Position numbers and translations under genes: made by a program
Notes under the pieces: generated by a model
The model's database searches: none
What the model was told of the DNA's origin: nothing
What the model saw: only the letters and a program-made list of their open reading frames with translations
Shown here: positions 37,194 through 43,977 of the stretch, in pieces
Position numbering within the stretch: position 1 is the first letter of the stretch
Layout of the letters: the number at the start of each line of letters is the position of its first letter
Origin: Bacteroidales bacterium
Lineage (GTDB): Bacteria; Bacteroidota; Bacteroidia; Bacteroidales; UBA932
Length of the DNA stretch: 64,000 nt
Direction: 5' to 3'
NCBI GenBank assembly: GCA_028686425.1
Contig: JAQUBZ010000001.1
Coordinates: forward strand, 114,536-178,535

Positions 37194-37212
37194 ATAATTA
37201 ATTATTTATATC

Positions 37213-37220
37213 TAACTTTG
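37213..37220 (+). promoter_or_regulatory. Candidate -7 element of the SUI1-hemD-rnpA operon
   Basis: TAACTTTG, 19 bases before the ATG at 37240. No clear -33 TTTG. Confidence 0.55.
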
Positions 37221-37239
37221 CAGAAAAACAATTGGCATT

Positions 37240-37587
37240 ATGTCAGAAAATGATTGGAAAAAACGGCTTGGAGTAGTCTTTTCTACAAATCCCAACTTTG
37301 GTTACGAGAGTGCTCAAGAGCAAGAATCACACCAGACAATACCTAATGACCGGCAAAAGTTGATTGTGTCAATTGACAGACGAAACCGCGGAGGCAGGCA
37401 GGTCACTCTGATTACAGGTTTTATAGGGAGTGATGAGGATTTGGCACAGCTTGGCAAGAGTCTCAAAAACAAGTGTGGTGCGGGTGGCTCTGCAAAAGAC
37501 GGCGAAATTATTATTCAGGGAGATTTCAGAGATAAAATAGTGGAATTGTTAATATCGTCGGGATATAAGGCTAAACGTGGCAATTAA
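37240..37587 (+). CDS. SUI1/eIF1-family translation factor (YciH-like)
   Basis: A 115-residue protein whose C-terminal two thirds are the SUI1 domain: IDRRNRGGRQVTLITGF, then LGKSLKNKCGAGGSAKDGEI and IQGDFRDKIVELLIS. The domain binds the small ribosomal subunit in archaea and eukaryotes and influences start-codon choice; the bacterial YciH relatives are thought to monitor initiation. The stop overlaps the next start (TAATG), so it heads a five-gene operon. Confidence 0.92.
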   Translation: MSENDWKKRLGVVFSTNPNFGYESAQEQESHQTIPNDRQKLIVSIDRRNRGGRQVTLITGFIGSDEDLAQLGKSLKNKCGAGGSAKDGEIIIQGDFRDKIVELLISSGYKAKRGN

Positions 37588-38282
37588 TGTTCGTACAGGA
37601 TACACTAAATACGATTGATGAGGCATGGAAAGGAAGTTTTCTTGTGCTCGGCGATGTCTCTGCTTCCGGCAGCGTTGATGCTCCGGCCTATACTTTCATG
37701 AGTATTTGTGTGATAATTCTGTTGTTTCTGTTCCTTATATTTTTCAAAAGAGTGGTAATTGCCGTACAGAGTTCATTCCTCGTTTTGGTAAAGAGAAAGG
37801 ATTATATAGCTGTATTTGATGACAAATACTCACTTTCATCCATAATAATAACATTTTCGATAGCAGTTCCTACGCTGGCTTTTGTATTGTATAACAATGA
37901 AATGAGCGGTACGGGGTATTTTAATACGCTATTGTTGCTTGCAGGATATTTTGTTGTTAAGCACATACTCTACATGATAACAGGATGGATGAGCAATCAA
38001 AAAGAAACATTTCTGATATTGGAAAAAACAGGTTTTTGCGCTTTCATTGTCATTACGGCCCTTTCCCTGGTGACTTTGCCGGTATCCTATTTTTTCTCCC
38101 AAATACAGTACAATTTCGACAATATGTTTGTTGCCGGTGTGAGTGCGATAATCGTTTTAATGTACTTTGTGAAAGGGTATAAAATTTTTATTTCATCTAT
38201 TTTTTCGCATTTTTTCTGGTTTTTGTATCTTTGCACTTTGGAATTACTCCCGTTGTGTTTATTAATTGACCTGATTCTATAA
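37587..38282 (+). CDS. DUF4271 membrane protein
   Basis: A 231-residue integral membrane protein with about six helices after a short outer N-terminus. It resembles DUF4271, a Bacteroidota family regularly found just before the uroporphyrinogen-III synthase gene, as here. The start overlaps the SUI1 stop by one base. No catalytic motif is visible and its function is unknown; context hints at a link to haem synthesis or membrane processes. Confidence 0.85.
   Translation: MFVQDTLNTIDEAWKGSFLVLGDVSASGSVDAPAYTFMSICVIILLFLFLIFFKRVVIAVQSSFLVLVKRKDYIAVFDDKYSLSSIIITFSIAVPTLAFVLYNNEMSGTGYFNTLLLLAGYFVVKHILYMITGWMSNQKETFLILEKTGFCAFIVITALSLVTLPVSYFFSQIQYNFDNMFVAGVSAIIVLMYFVKGYKIFISSIFSHFFWFLYLCTLELLPLCLLIDLIL
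38226..38233 (+). promoter_or_regulatory. Candidate internal promoter before hemD
   Basis: TATCTTTG, the strongest -7 form in this window, lies inside the end of the DUF4271 gene, 87 bases before the hemD ATG. It may drive hemD-rnpA-yidD separately. Confidence 0.4.
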
Positions 38283-38320
38283 AAATTCATACATCCGTTC
38301 AAACAAATATTATATAGCGT

Positions 38321-39058
38321 ATGAAAGTAACAAATATACTTATTTCTCAACCGGAACCTGCCAAAGGCTCACCATATCCGGATATTATCAACAAATATGG
38401 TGTAAACATCGATTTCAAGCCCTTTTTTAAGGTAGAAGGAGTGACACTTCGAGAGTTCAGGGCCCAGAAGATAAACGTATTGGACTATACTGCGATTGTA
38501 TTCAGTTCTCGTGCCGCCATTGACTCTTTTTTCAAGATTTGTGAAGAGATGAGGGTTGTCGTGCCTGAAACCATGAAATATTTCTGCCAATCCGAAACCA
38601 TTGCGCTGTATCTTCAAAAGTATATCATTTACAGAAAGCGCAAGATATTTTTCGGTACGGGGACCATTGCTTCAATTGTCGATGCAATAGGGGTGAAACA
38701 CAAGGCTGAGACCTTCCTGATAGCTTGTACGGATGCATTGAAGCCTGAAGTGAAGAAAGTTTTTACCAAAGCCAAATTCAAACACGGGAGTGCCGTATTT
38801 GTAAAGACTGTCAATTGCGATTTGAGTGCTTTGGATTTGCATCAATATCAGATAGTTGTATTTTACAGCCCTTCAGATATACGTTCTCTGCAGGAAAATT
38901 TTCCCGATTTTGCCCAAAAGGAGATAATGTTTGCCACATACGGGCCGACTACCGCCAAGGCAATGAAGGCTGCCAAATTGAAGACTCAGATTGAGGCACC
39001 GACCCCTGAGGCGCCTTCTATAGCTGCCGCTCTTGCACTATATTTGGATAAACAGTAA
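38321..39058 (+). CDS. hemD: Uroporphyrinogen-III synthase
   Basis: A 245-residue cytoplasmic enzyme that closes hydroxymethylbilane to uroporphyrinogen III in haem and sirohaem synthesis. The family is weakly conserved, but the two-lobe layout is visible: YTAIVFSSRAAIDSFFKICEE (abridged; the typical FTSxNAV position) in lobe one and IVVFYSPSDIRSL plus FATYGPTTAKAMKAA in lobe two. It is co-transcribed with rnpA, whose start overlaps its stop (TAATG). Some Bacteroidales lack much of the haem pathway and keep this gene, so actual haem synthesis is not assured. Confidence 0.85.
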   Translation: MKVTNILISQPEPAKGSPYPDIINKYGVNIDFKPFFKVEGVTLREFRAQKINVLDYTAIVFSSRAAIDSFFKICEEMRVVVPETMKYFCQSETIALYLQKYIIYRKRKIFFGTGTIASIVDAIGVKHKAETFLIACTDALKPEVKKVFTKAKFKHGSAVFVKTVNCDLSALDLHQYQIVVFYSPSDIRSLQENFPDFAQKEIMFATYGPTTAKAMKAAKLKTQIEAPTPEAPSIAAALALYLDKQ

Positions 39059-39450
39059 TGGACCTGAGTTTTCCAAAAGAACAAAGACTTTATCTCAGAA
39101 AAGATATTAATTCACTTTTGGAAAGTGGCGATGTGCTTTTTAAATATCCGTTCAAGGTGTATTACAAGGTAGGAAACGGGAGTGAAGTCAATAGGGTCAT
39201 GTTTTCCGTTCCCAAAAAGAATTTTAAGAGGGCGGTGAAGCGGAATCTTTTAAAGAGGAGGCAGAGAGAGGCGTATCGTCACAATAAATTTATGTTGGAG
39301 AGTGACGTCAAAACAGATCTCTTGTTTGTTTATATAAGTAAAGAAATCTATGGATATGACCGGATTGTCGCTAAAATTCAAGAAATTATGGAAAAACTTA
39401 ATCAGGTTGCTCAAAAAAGCGCTGGCGTTGCCATTCATCCTGCTGATTAA
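39058..39450 (+). CDS. rnpA: Ribonuclease P protein component
   Basis: A 130-residue basic protein that helps the RNase P RNA remove 5' leaders from tRNA precursors. The conserved RNR-type motif appears as [16 protein letters not shown] (about 60-75), after [11 protein letters not shown]. It overlaps the yidD gene by 101 bases in another frame, and its start overlaps the hemD stop. Confidence 0.93.
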   Translation: MDLSFPKEQRLYLRKDINSLLESGDVLFKYPFKVYYKVGNGSEVNRVMFSVPKKNFKRAVKRNLLKRRQREAYRHNKFMLESDVKTDLLFVYISKEIYGYDRIVAKIQEIMEKLNQVAQKSAGVAIHPAD

Positions 39451-39631
39451 GTTTTATCAAGTCTGCATATCTCCATATACAATGCCTGCATGCAGATTTA
39501 CCCCCACATGTTCGGCGTATGCAATGGAGGCCATAAAGAAATACGGCATATTCAAGGGCTCTTTTCTCGCCGCAAAACGTATTTTAAGGTGTCATCCGTG
39601 GGGCGGTTCCGGATATGACCCCGTACCTTAA
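39350..39631 (+). CDS. yidD: YidD-family membrane protein insertion factor
   Basis: A 93-residue protein with the YidD signature: [31 protein letters not shown] and [11 protein letters not shown], with three conserved cysteines. YidD helps YidC insert inner-membrane proteins. The ATG at 39350 lies inside rnpA, as is common for the rnpA-yidD pair; an ATG at 39356 is the alternative. The first 30 residues are a basic amphipathic extension. Confidence 0.9.
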   Translation: MDMTGLSLKFKKLWKNLIRLLKKALALPFILLIKFYQVCISPYTMPACRFTPTCSAYAMEAIKKYGIFKGSFLAAKRILRCHPWGGSGYDPVP

Positions 39632-39637
39632 ATCTTC

Positions 39638-41470
39638 TTAATCGTTTTTGATGGAATATCCGAACCTGTTATAGACTCTCTCTTTCTCGATGTTGTCGGT
39701 GACGTCTTTGGTCATGGCAGTTATCTCACTCTTCGGAAAATCGGTAAATTTGAGGAGGATAAGTCCGTCAAGACTGTAATTGAACAAAGGATCGATATTG
39801 AAGCAGATAAGTCTCGAATTAATCTTGACATATTTTTTAATCAGGGTAGGAACTCTGTACTCGTTGTCGGACAACTTAAGCAGAAATCTGTCAAACTTTT
39901 CAAATGTGTCCATCTTCCTGCAAAGCAGCTGATCGGGATTGATCTTGAGATAGTCGGGAGAAAAAGGCGTGCGCGGTGTGACACATTTTTTATCAAAATC
40001 AACACAGTGCTTGTTCATAAGGTAATATACCATCAAGCTCTGATAAAAACGCGGATACCAATTGCTGATACTTACCGGCCCTATAAAATACTTTGCATCC
40101 GGGTATTGCAAAAGGCTGTACATGAGCCCCTTGATTAAAAGCATCAAAGGCAGGGCTTCCTTTTGGTATTCCACGGACACAAAAGATCTTCCAAGCTCGA
40201 TAGTATCTTTCAACGTGTCGGAAAAGTTTTCGCCGTATTTAAACAGGCATTGAGTGTAAAATCCATCAATGCCGTTGTGATGAGCAAATATTTCACTTCC
40301 TATACCGAGCCTGTAGGCTCCGGCTATCTTCTTCCTGTTCTTATCCCAAAGTATCAGATGTTTGTAATATTTGTCGTAATCGTCCAGATCCAAAGGGAGA
40401 TTGGTCCCTTCTCCGGTGGCTCTGAAAGCTTCCTCCCGACGGCGGCCTATCTCATGAATAAGATTAGGAATAGAGTCATAATCAGTGAGATAACATTGAA
40501 ACGAAGCCGTGTCAAACAGTTTACGGCTTTTAATCTTGTCAATCTCCTTGATAATGGCCTTTTTGTCTTTGGGCAGAGCAATTTCCGGAGCGGACGAGAG
40601 AGACGACAAAGCACTGTTGGTATTGGACAAATCACTCTGAAGAGCATAAACTCTGCTTCTCAAATATCCGCCAAGAGATAAATTATCCTGATAGTCAGAT
40701 AGTTCTGTGGGTAAAACAGGCTTTCCTATTCTGATGGGAACGACTCTTCCCTTCTTGTTGAAAAGTTCGTGGGCGAGGCGCAGTGTTCTCAACATAGGAT
40801 GTATTCTTCCCAAAAAATAGAAGAATCTGGAGTTTTCTCCCTCAAAATAGATGGGAATAACCGGAACGTTTGCATTCCTGATCAGCTTAATCATATTGTC
40901 AGGCCATGGAATATCCTCGATTACTCGTCCTTTTTTGAGAGAAGTCCTTCTGCTCCCGTTTTGAATAGTTGCCACTTCCCCTGCAGGAAACAGACCCAAA
41001 CCGCCACCATTTTCCAGATGCTCTTTGGCCATCCTGATGCCTGTAAAGCTTTTTCTTTTGGATGTGGCGTCAGTGAAAGGATTGACAGGGAGAAAGGTAT
41101 TTTTCATAGTGGGAATCATGGAGAGGATAAAATTGGAAAGTATTTTGAGATCCGGCCTCATTGTTCCCACAATTGCACTTAAAAGAAGTCCGTCTATCCC
41201 TCCGAAGGGGTGATTGGAAATAGTGATGAAAGCCCCGTCCTGCGGAATATAGTCCAATTGGTTTGATTTGAGATTATAACTGACCCTGATATCCCTGAGG
41301 GTGCGGTCTGCAAAGTCGTGTCCTGTATAGTTGTGACATCGATCAAAACATCTGTTTACTTTGCAGAAACCCAGAACCCACATGAGAATTGCGGCGATGA
41401 TATATCCCAGAGGGCCTTTCATCTTGATGACCCTCATAATATCGGATTTATTGATTACTTTTGCTTTCAT
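39638..41470 (-). CDS. Fused lysophospholipid acyltransferase and GNAT-type acyltransferase
   Basis: A 610-residue protein of two enzymes. The N-terminal half (about 20-280) is a hemolysin-like acyltransferase with ISNHPFGGIDGLLLS (His87, Asp93) and FPAGEVAT for acyl transfer. The C-terminal half (about 300-580) is a GNAT-like N-acyltransferase of the type that makes lyso-aminolipids (GAYRLGIGSEIF, ELGRSFVS, YFIGPVSISNWYP). Such a pairing makes ornithine lipids (OlsF) or glycine lipids (GlsA/GlsB in Bacteroides), so an amino-acid-linked membrane lipid is the likely product. It is transcribed alone from a TACCTTTG promoter. Which amino acid is used is unknown. Confidence 0.85.
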   Translation of the reverse strand: MKAKVINKSDIMRVIKMKGPLGYIIAAILMWVLGFCKVNRCFDRCHNYTGHDFADRTLRDIRVSYNLKSNQLDYIPQDGAFITISNHPFGGIDGLLLSAIVGTMRPDLKILSNFILSMIPTMKNTFLPVNPFTDATSKRKSFTGIRMAKEHLENGGGLGLFPAGEVATIQNGSRRTSLKKGRVIEDIPWPDNMIKLIRNANVPVIPIYFEGENSRFFYFLGRIHPMLRTLRLAHELFNKKGRVVPIRIGKPVLPTELSDYQDNLSLGGYLRSRVYALQSDLSNTNSALSSLSSAPEIALPKDKKAIIKEIDKIKSRKLFDTASFQCYLTDYDSIPNLIHEIGRRREEAFRATGEGTNLPLDLDDYDKYYKHLILWDKNRKKIAGAYRLGIGSEIFAHHNGIDGFYTQCLFKYGENFSDTLKDTIELGRSFVSVEYQKEALPLMLLIKGLMYSLLQYPDAKYFIGPVSISNWYPRFYQSLMVYYLMNKHCVDFDKKCVTPRTPFSPDYLKINPDQLLCRKMDTFEKFDRFLLKLSDNEYRVPTLIKKYVKINSRLICFNIDPLFNYSLDGLILLKFTDFPKSEITAMTKDVTDNIEKERVYNRFGYSIKND

Positions 41471-41489
41471 AAACTATAGCCTTAGTTCG

Positions 41490-41497
41490 CAAAGGTA
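41490..41497 (-). promoter_or_regulatory. Candidate -7 element of the acyltransferase gene
   Basis: TACCTTTG on the minus strand, 19 bases before the ATG at 41470. The uvrC start lies only 22 bases to the right on the other strand. Confidence 0.5.
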
Positions 41498-41519
41498 ATA
41501 TTTTTAATAATATTTTTAT

Positions 41520-43328
41520 ATGAATGTCAGAGATAAAGTAGAGTTTCTTCCCCACGTTCCCGGCGTGTATAGATTTTTCAATTCGGAAGGGGTGGTAATC
41601 TATGTGGGTAAAGCAAAGGATCTTAAGAGGAGGGTCTCCCAATATTTCAGACCTGTCGAATCTTTAGACAGAAAGACAAGGGTTATGGTGAGCAAAATCG
41701 CTGATTTACAGCATACTGTGGTTGAAACAGAAGAAGATGCCCTACTCCTTGAAAATAACCTTATCAAACAGTTGCAGCCCAAATACAATATTTTGCTGAA
41801 GGACAGCAAAACTTACCCGTGGATTTGTATTAAAAACGAACCGTTTCCACGTATTTTCCTAACCAGAAGAGTGGTCCGAGACGGATCCCGGTATTTCGGG
41901 CCATACAGTTCGGTCGTACATGCCCATAATCTGCTCGATTTGATTAACAATCTCTATAAAATCAGAATCTGCAAACTATCACTGACAGAAGAAAATATTG
42001 CAGCAGGCAGATTTCGGCCCTGTCTGAATTACCATTTGGGAAAATGCAAGGCCCCATGCGTGGGAATAATGAAGAAAGGGGAGTATGATGCTCAGGTCGA
42101 ATCGATAGATTATCTTCTGAAAGGGGGAGTGAAAGATCTTATAAGGGGGTTCAGGAATCAGATGAACTCGGCTGCAAAAGAGTTGAAATTCGAGCAGGCT
42201 CAAGAATTTAAGGAGAAAAAAGAGATGCTTGAACACCATTACAGCAAGTCCCTGATTGTGGGACAGGCCGAACTCGATGTGGATGTATTCTCTCTTGTTG
42301 CGGATACCGCAGATGTATTCTGCAACTTTATGCGCCTTAAAAACGGATGTATCATTCAATCATTTAACCTTGAACTGAAAATGAAAATAGAGCAGGAGGA
42401 GGGGGAACTTCTGAGTATGTTCATGGGTGAGATTATATCCAAATTCGGAGGGTTGTCCAAAGAGGTGCTTGTCCCTTTTATGCCGGATCAGTCATTTGAG
42501 GATAAATATGTGCACGTACCTTTGAAGGGGGACAAACTCAGTCTGCTCGAATTGAGCCGAAAGAATGCTTCTGCCGTGAAATTCAACAAGTTGAAACAGG
42601 AGGAACATTTGAGGCCTGAAGAGCATAAAGAAAGAATTGTGAACAATTTACAGAAAGACCTTGGCATGAAGATTCCTCCACGCCACATAGAGTGCTTTGA
42701 TAATTCCAATATTCAGGGCAGCGACCCTGTGGCCTCCTGTGTGGTGTTTAAGGATGGAGTGCCGAGCAAAAAAGATTACAGACATTTCAATATAAAGACC
42801 GTAATAGGGGCAAACGATTATGCTTCGATGAAAGAGGTGGTAAACAGAAGATACTCGCGACTGTTGTCGGAAGGGGAGCCGCTGCCTCAGCTTGTTGTGA
42901 TAGACGGCGGACGCGGACAACTTGATTTTGCACTTGAGGCCCTTATGGAACTCGGCATTTCAGATGAAATATTTATTGTCGGAATAGCCAAACGACTTGA
43001 AGAGATAATTGTACCCGGAGACCCCCATCCTCTATTTTTAGACAAAAATTCAAGCTCATTGAGGGTGCTGATGCAAATCAGGGATGAGGCTCACCGGTTC
43101 GGAATCACTCATCACCGTGGAAAAAGAAGCAAAAGACAAGTATTGTCAGAGTTGAGCGGAATCAGAGGAATAGGACCTGTAACAGAGGCCATGCTTATCA
43201 AAAAGTTCAAGAGTGTGGCAAGAATCAAGAAGGCATCCTTTGAAGAAATTGCGGCTGAAGTTGGACCTTCTATTGCAACTCTTTTGACAGATTACTTTCG
43301 CTGCGGGCAAGCTTCCTCCACTGAATAA
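41520..43328 (+). CDS. uvrC: Excinuclease ABC subunit C
   Basis: A 602-residue nucleotide excision repair nuclease that makes both cuts around a lesion marked by UvrAB. The GIY-YIG domain is at about 12-95 (PGVYRFFNSEGVVIYVGKAK, with KDLKRRV), a cysteine-rich part follows, the UvrB-interacting UVR motif lies near 205-240, the RNase H-like nuclease near 390-540 (IECFDNSNIQGSDPVAS, VIDGGRGQL), and the helix-hairpin-helix at the end (LSGIRGIGPVTEAMLIKKF). The last 59 bases overlap the convergent pnuC gene. Confidence 0.97.
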   Translation: MNVRDKVEFLPHVPGVYRFFNSEGVVIYVGKAKDLKRRVSQYFRPVESLDRKTRVMVSKIADLQHTVVETEEDALLLENNLIKQLQPKYNILLKDSKTYPWICIKNEPFPRIFLTRRVVRDGSRYFGPYSSVVHAHNLLDLINNLYKIRICKLSLTEENIAAGRFRPCLNYHLGKCKAPCVGIMKKGEYDAQVESIDYLLKGGVKDLIRGFRNQMNSAAKELKFEQAQEFKEKKEMLEHHYSKSLIVGQAELDVDVFSLVADTADVFCNFMRLKNGCIIQSFNLELKMKIEQEEGELLSMFMGEIISKFGGLSKEVLVPFMPDQSFEDKYVHVPLKGDKLSLLELSRKNASAVKFNKLKQEEHLRPEEHKERIVNNLQKDLGMKIPPRHIECFDNSNIQGSDPVASCVVFKDGVPSKKDYRHFNIKTVIGANDYASMKEVVNRRYSRLLSEGEPLPQLVVIDGGRGQLDFALEALMELGISDEIFIVGIAKRLEEIIVPGDPHPLFLDKNSSSLRVLMQIRDEAHRFGITHHRGKRSKRQVLSELSGIRGIGPVTEAMLIKKFKSVARIKKASFEEIAAEVGPSIATLLTDYFRCGQASSTE

Positions 43329-43977
43329 GACCGTTAATCGAATTGGCGAGATAAAATACCCACATGATAACCATCATCTCGGCGTGAGCCTCGCCCCGCA
43401 CGGTAAGAATTAACCACATAGCCACGCTGATGACGTTGGTCACAATCCACAGAAGCCACTGCTCGGTGTATGCTTTCACCATCAGGTACATGGCGATAAT
43501 CGACAATACAGTAGTGGCGGAGTCTTTATATGGTTGAGGATCACCAACTTTGTCTAAAATGAAGCCGCAAAGAGCCACACTTGCCACACATACTGCAAAA
43601 AGGATTATTATCTGCCTGAATGTCATTCGGCGTGCTTTTACTTTTGTTTCATCCTCTACCTGTTTCTTTTTGCTCCAGCTCAGCCAACCGATAATCTGCA
43701 TCGGGACGTAGTACAGGGCATTCAAGGCGGCATCCCCGTATAATTGGGATTTGAAAGAGATATAGGCATACAATGACACATTGATAAAGCCGAACACGTA
43801 ATTGATTATGTTTCCCTTGGCTACGAGTACAACGCATACCAATCCGGTGAAGCTTGCAATGAAGCCCAATATGTCAAATTCCTTGGTGACAAGCGAATAA
43901 GCCACACTTGTCACAACAACCCCGACTATAAGGAAGTAATCAAAAAAGGACAGGGTGTGTTTGTCAATCAGTTTCAA
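43270..43977 (-). CDS. pnuC: PnuC-family nicotinamide riboside (vitamin) transporter, copy 1
   Basis: A 235-residue membrane protein with about seven helices. The PnuC pattern is visible: TGLVCVVLVAKGNIINYVFGF, YYVPMQIIGWLSWSKK and the late WLLWIVTNVISVAMWL. PnuC proteins take up nicotinamide riboside, relatives take thiamine or riboflavin. It overlaps the upstream outer-membrane protein gene by 4 bases (ATGA) and so belongs to its operon, and its end overlaps uvrC by 59 bases. A second pnuC lies at 62548. Confidence 0.92.
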   Translation of the reverse strand: MKLIDKHTLSFFDYFLIVGVVVTSVAYSLVTKEFDILGFIASFTGLVCVVLVAKGNIINYVFGFINVSLYAYISFKSQLYGDAALNALYYVPMQIIGWLSWSKKKQVEDETKVKARRMTFRQIIILFAVCVASVALCGFILDKVGDPQPYKDSATTVLSIIAMYLMVKAYTEQWLLWIVTNVISVAMWLILTVRGEAHAEMMVIMWVFYLANSINGLIQWRKLARSESNLSKELQ

